Below, one piece after another: positions 41,466-44,605 of a stretch of 44,605 bases of DNA. Location: assembly GCF_900116645.1 (NCBI RefSeq), contig NZ_FPBO01000042.1:23546-68150 (forward strand), in the 5' to 3' direction. Under the pieces are notes generated by a model that saw only the letters and a list, made by a program, of their open reading frames with translations, was not told where the DNA came from and searched no databases. The position numbers were made by a program, and so were the translations under genes. This stretch comes from Pseudoduganella namucuonensis. GTDB taxonomy: Bacteria; Pseudomonadota; Gammaproteobacteria; Burkholderiales; Burkholderiaceae_D. Position 1 is the stretch's first letter, and every line of letters starts with the position of its first letter.

Positions 41466-42216
41466 GGAGGGTCGGCAGCGCCTCCGCGTACGCCGCCTTG
41501 GTCAGTGGCTGGCGGGCCGCCAGCAAGGCGGCCAAGCAGCGCTGCATGTGCCGCAGCAGCTCCGGGTGGCGCGCGTCGCGCGGGTGCAGGCTGAGACGGA
41601 CCAGCGGCGAGCGCGCCAGCAGCGATGTCTGCGCGGTCGCCGCCAGGCGCGACAGCCGCCGCCCGGCCGCGTTGCGCGAGGCGTACATCAGCGTGGGCGC
41701 GAACACGGCGCGCCCTTGCCGCAGGCAGTGGAAGTGCGTGTAGGTGGTGGTGTAGGCGAACTGCGACGCCTTCAGCGCCTCCCAGGCCCCGTCCCCCAGC
41801 AGCCACGCTGGCGCCACGAAGCCCCGCACCGGCCAGCCGCGCTGCGCGAACCAGTCCCGGCCCAGCGCCAGCTTGCGCCCCGCCTGCTCGCTGCCCATCA
41901 CGGCGAACTCCCCTTCCCGCTCCGTCCAAACCTGCCGCAGGAACTTTTCCCGCATGCCCCGCGGCGGCGCGCCACGGTCCATGTGCGTGTAGCCGTGCAG
42001 GGCCAGTTCGTGGCCCCGCTCCAGCAGATTTTCCAGCACCGTCTCGTACCAGACCGGGGCATCCCCGTTGCCGTGGTAGCGCGGCACCACCAGCCATGTC
42101 AACGGAATGTCGGCCACCGCGCGCAGCGCCGACCACAAACGCAGGCAATCGGGCCACGTGGCGGGCGCCACGTCGTGGATGGAGACGCACAATACCTTCG
42201 GTTCAGCGTTGGACAT
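41458..42216 (-). CDS. Polysaccharide deacetylase-like protein (DUF2334 type)
   Basis: A 252-residue NodB-fold protein. The N-terminal SIHDVAPATWPD supplies the metal-binding/catalytic Asp, and ELALHGYTHMDRG the H-x-x-x-H metal ligands; the C-terminal RLSLHPRDARHP gives the last His. These fit the DUF2334 branch of carbohydrate deacetylases. The ATG at 42216 (MSNAEPKVLCVSIHD) has GGAGGG close upstream. It overlaps the end of the glycosyltransferase gene by 14 bp, so the two are coupled and probably act on the same glycan or glycolipid. No signal peptide is visible. Confidence 0.88.
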   Translation of the reverse strand: MSNAEPKVLCVSIHDVAPATWPDCLRLWSALRAVADIPLTWLVVPRYHGNGDAPVWYETVLENLLERGHELALHGYTHMDRGAPPRGMREKFLRQVWTEREGEFAVMGSEQAGRKLALGRDWFAQRGWPVRGFVAPAWLLGDGAWEALKASQFAYTTTYTHFHCLRQGRAVFAPTLMYASRNAAGRRLSRLAATAQTSLLARSPLVRLSLHPRDARHPELLRHMQRCLAALLAARQPLTKAAYAEALPTLPT

Positions 42217-43333
42217 AAACCCTCCGTTCAGCCAATAAAGTGTCGTAATGGTCCAGCAACAGCGGCAGGACACGGTTCCAGTCATGGCGCGGGCAGACGG
42301 CCCGCCACGCGTTCCCGCCCAGCGCCGCCGGATCGCGCGCGAACAGCAAGTCCACGCCCTCGCACAGGCGCTCCACGCTGTTGGGCGCGACCACCACGCC
42401 GGTGCCGGGTTCCACCAGTTCCGCCACGGCCCCGCCGCTGGTGACCACCACCGGCAGTCCGCAGGCCATGGCCTCCAGCACGATCAGCCCGAAAGTCTCG
42501 CTGTCGCCCGGATGCACCAGCGCGTCGCAGCTGGCCAGCAGGCGCGCCAGCTCGCGCGGATTGTCCTGGTACGGAAGTTGTGTGACGCGGCCGTGGCGCC
42601 GGGCCCTCGGGCCGCCGACCATCAGCAGGTGATAGGGATCGCCCAGCCGGCGGATGGCGGCGTGCAGCAGGTCGAGCCGTTTGAGGGCGCTGAAGCGGCC
42701 CGCGTAGACCAGCAGCCTGGCCGATTCCGGCAGGCCGAGTTGCGCGCGCAAGGCGCCATCGCGCCGCCGCGGATGAAACACGGCGGTGTCGATGCCCAGC
42801 GGCTGCTGCGCGGCGCGCAGGCCCATGCCGGCCAGCCGCCGCACCATCGCCGCGCTGGGCGCCAGCAGCAGGTCGACGCGGCTGTACAGGCGCTGCACGT
42901 AACCACGCGCCAGCCCTTCCGCGGCCGCGCCGAAGCGCCGCTTCAACAGGTAGGGCAGGTCCGAGTGGTAAAAGCCCACCACCGGCACCCGCAGCAGGCT
43001 CCCGGCGCGCAAGGCGGCCCAGGCGCAGGGGCCGGCGTCGCCCGCCTCGATCAGGTCCGGCCGCAGCGCCCGCAGCACGCGCGCCGCCGCCTCGGTCGAG
43101 CGGGGAAGCCGGTAGCCGTTAAGGCCAGGCAAGGCCAGGCCGGGGATCGCCGCCGTGTGCGGCGGCCCGGCGCGGGCGACCTGGCCGGCGTGCGGAGGGA
43201 GATTGGGACTTGCGATGGTGTGCCGGTGCGGCGCACGGCCGGCGAGCCAGCGCGCCTTGGCGTCGAGATAGGTGCTGACGCCGCCACCCGCGCCTCCGTA
43301 GAACATCGTCACGTCCACCACATGCATACCCAC
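42203..43333 (-). CDS. Glycosyltransferase family 4
   Basis: A 376-residue GT-B enzyme. The N-terminal Gly-rich loop (MFYGGAGGGVSTYLDAKARW) binds the acceptor side. The second half has the nucleotide-sugar domain: VYAGRFSALKRLDLLHAAI, then the EX7E motif in DSETFGLIVLEAMACGLPVV followed by TSGGAVAELVE. Length is normal for GT4. It is the first gene of a two-gene unit with the deacetylase, suggesting sugar transfer followed by N-deacetylation, as in some glycolipid pathways. An ATG at 43327 (MHVVDVTMFY) is an equally possible start. Donor and acceptor are unknown. Confidence 0.92.
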   Translation of the reverse strand: MGMHVVDVTMFYGGAGGGVSTYLDAKARWLAGRAPHRHTIASPNLPPHAGQVARAGPPHTAAIPGLALPGLNGYRLPRSTEAAARVLRALRPDLIEAGDAGPCAWAALRAGSLLRVPVVGFYHSDLPYLLKRRFGAAAEGLARGYVQRLYSRVDLLLAPSAAMVRRLAGMGLRAAQQPLGIDTAVFHPRRRDGALRAQLGLPESARLLVYAGRFSALKRLDLLHAAIRRLGDPYHLLMVGGPRARRHGRVTQLPYQDNPRELARLLASCDALVHPGDSETFGLIVLEAMACGLPVVVTSGGAVAELVEPGTGVVVAPNSVERLCEGVDLLFARDPAALGGNAWRAVCPRHDWNRVLPLLLDHYDTLLAERRVYVQR

Positions 43334-43416
43334 CCCGGCTGTGCGCGCACGGCCGGACGGCGGTGCTTACGTTTGGACCGGGGGTGGCGCGCTTGGTTCC
43401 ATGGCTGAGCGTGCGG

Positions 43417-43450
43417 TTGTTAACAGATTCTGTGGATAAGCTTGTTAACA
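43417..43450. promoter_or_regulatory. Paired TTGTTAACA sites around a DnaA-box-like sequence
   Basis: TTGTTAACA occurs at 43417-43425 and again at 43442-43450, 25 bases apart on the same face order. Between them, 43431-43439 is the complement of TTATCCACA, the consensus DnaA box. The cluster lies in the 209-bp gap between the glycosyltransferase start and the acs stop, 84 bp upstream of the former. It may be a regulator site; occurrence by chance is possible. Confidence 0.35.
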
Positions 43451-43542
43451 AGGCCAACGCCGCCTTGCCAAGCCCATGATTTCAAACAGGAAAACATGGC
43501 TGCGTATTTTTTAGGCAGCGTGGATATCCACAGGCGCCGGCC

Positions 43543-44605
43543 TCAAGCCTGCTGCCCAAGTTGCTCGAGGATGGCGGGATTTTCCAGCGTGGAGATGTCC
43601 TGGGTGATCGCCTCGCCCTTGGCCAGCAGCCTCAGCAAGCGGCGCATGATCTTGCCGCTGCGCGTCTTCGGCAGGTTGTCGCCGAAGCGGATCTCTTTCG
43701 GCTTGGCGATCGGGCCGATCTCCTTGGCCACCCAGTTGCGCAGCTCCAGCGCCAGCCGCTTGGCCTCGTCGCCGGTCGGACGCGCCTGCTTCAGCACCAC
43801 GAACGCGCAGATCGATTCGCCGGTGGTCTCGTCCGGCTTGCCCACCACGGCCGCCTCGGCCACCAGCGGGTTCGCCACCAGCGCCGATTCGATCTCCATC
43901 GTGCCCATGCGGTGGCCCGACACGTTCAGCACGTCGTCGATGCGGCCGGTGATGGTGAAGTAGCCGGTGTCCTTGTTGCGGATCGCGCCGTCCCCGGCCA
44001 GGTAGTACTTGCCGCCCAGCTCCTCGGGGAAGTAGCTGGTCTTGAAGCGCTCGGGGTTGTTCCAGATGGTGCGGATCATCGACGGCCATGGACGTTTCAC
44101 AACCAGGATGCCGCCCTGCCCGTTCGGCACGTCCTGGCCGGCCTCGTCGACGATCGCCGTCATGATGCCGGGCAGCGGCAGCGTGCAGGAACCCGGAACC
44201 ATGGGCGTCACGCCCGGCAGCGGGGTGATCATGTGGCCGCCGGTCTCGGTCTGCCAGAAGGTGTCGACGATCGGGCACTTCTCATTGCCGACGTTCTTGT
44301 AGTACCAGACCCACGCCTCTGGATTGATCGGCTCGCCCACCGTGCCCAGCAGGCGCAGCGACAACAGGTCGTAATTCTTCGGATGCACTTTCGGGTCGAC
44401 GTCGGCGGCCTTGATCAGCGAGCGGATCGCGGTCGGCGCGGTGTAGAAGATGTTGACCTTGTGCTTGGCGACCGTTTCCCAGAAGCGGCCGGCGTTCGGG
44501 TACGTGGGGATGCCTTCGAACACGATCTGCGTGGCGCCCACCGCCGTCGGGCCGTAGGCGATGTAGGTGTGGCCCGTGACCCAGCCGATGTCGGCGGTGC
44601 ACCAG
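43543..44605 (-). CDS. acs: Acetyl-CoA synthetase (AMP-forming), 3' part
   Basis: The frame is open to the window edge, so the N-terminal part is missing. The 353 residues present read CTADIGWVTGHTYIAYGP, then DTFWQTETGGHM (A5-like motif), GDGAIRNKDTGYFTITGRID (A7/A8 hinge), SGHRMGTMEIE and finally PKTRSGKIMRRLLR with the catalytic, acetylatable lysine. This is the C-terminal half of Acs, which activates acetate to acetyl-CoA through acetyl-AMP. Length beyond the lysine motif (LEQLGQQA end) is normal. Reads towards the glycosyltransferase unit in the same direction, but with a 209-bp gap. Confidence 0.97.
   Translation of the reverse strand, partial: WCTADIGWVTGHTYIAYGPTAVGATQIVFEGIPTYPNAGRFWETVAKHKVNIFYTAPTAIRSLIKAADVDPKVHPKNYDLLSLRLLGTVGEPINPEAWVWYYKNVGNEKCPIVDTFWQTETGGHMITPLPGVTPMVPGSCTLPLPGIMTAIVDEAGQDVPNGQGGILVVKRPWPSMIRTIWNNPERFKTSYFPEELGGKYYLAGDGAIRNKDTGYFTITGRIDDVLNVSGHRMGTMEIESALVANPLVAEAAVVGKPDETTGESICAFVVLKQARPTGDEAKRLALELRNWVAKEIGPIAKPKEIRFGDNLPKTRSGKIMRRLLRLLAKGEAITQDISTLENPAILEQLGQQA

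Noticed and set aside
1..44605. rRNA and tRNA genes, integrases and tRNA-type attachment sites
   Set aside because: None recognised by eye; the island borders show IS200/IS605 pieces instead of att repeats.

Overview
The window is GC-rich, tightly packed DNA. Its gene content (NRPS plus MbtH, tyrB-hpd, RsbQ-like hydrolase, an orphan cyanophycin-synthetase-like domain, acs) suggests a betaproteobacterium, most likely the Oxalobacteraceae (Massilia/Duganella/Janthinobacterium group). This placement is inferred from protein style and gene content, not from a marker gene.

Layout. (1) 1-6757 (+) is the 3' end of a nonribosomal peptide operon: a C-A-T module, an MbtH-like protein, an HlyD/EmrA-type adaptor, a DHA2-type MFS exporter and a type II thioesterase. 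An exact 110-bp tandem duplication at 1231-1450 puts the adenylation domain out of frame; with one copy removed the frame is continuous. (2) 6798-8664 is a divergent pair, a short-chain dehydrogenase and a GlxA-like AraC regulator, around a palindrome. (3) 8821-10263 (+) encodes a strongly biased Gln-rich protein. (4) 10352-12624 (-) is a tyrosine-catabolic pair, aromatic aminotransferase and 4-hydroxyphenylpyruvate dioxygenase.

(5) 12782-33327 is a nested accessory island. Its core, 13244-32565 (all -), is a Tc (toxin complex) locus: a 2533-residue TcB-TcC fusion, a small overlapping gene, an uncharacterised membrane protein, and a TcA split into two coupled genes (2087 + 1117 residues). A good sigma70-like promoter precedes it. 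The island is bordered by decayed IS200/IS605 pieces (the tnpA 3' end on the left, a tnpB fragment on the right) and, outside these, by what looks like the two halves of a toxin-antitoxin locus: a RelE/ParE-like toxin tail at 12.8 kb and a frameshifted Phd/YefM antitoxin at 33.0-33.3 kb. The TcC effector tail carries a JAMM-like E...HxH...SxxD pattern, which makes it a candidate metallopeptidase (deubiquitinase-like) effector. This tail and the small overlapping gene are the most novel part of the window.

(6) 33444-44605 is mostly chromosomal backbone: a UvrA paralogue, an RsbQ-like hydrolase overlapping a PAS hybrid histidine kinase (a candidate small-molecule signalling pair), a membrane-anchored alpha/beta hydrolase, a tiny hydrophilic protein, a GlsB/YeaQ membrane protein, a stand-alone Mur-ligase-C-like protein, a TonB-dependent receptor tail, a glycosyltransferase/deacetylase pair and the 3' part of acs. 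No rRNA, tRNA or CRISPR array was seen.
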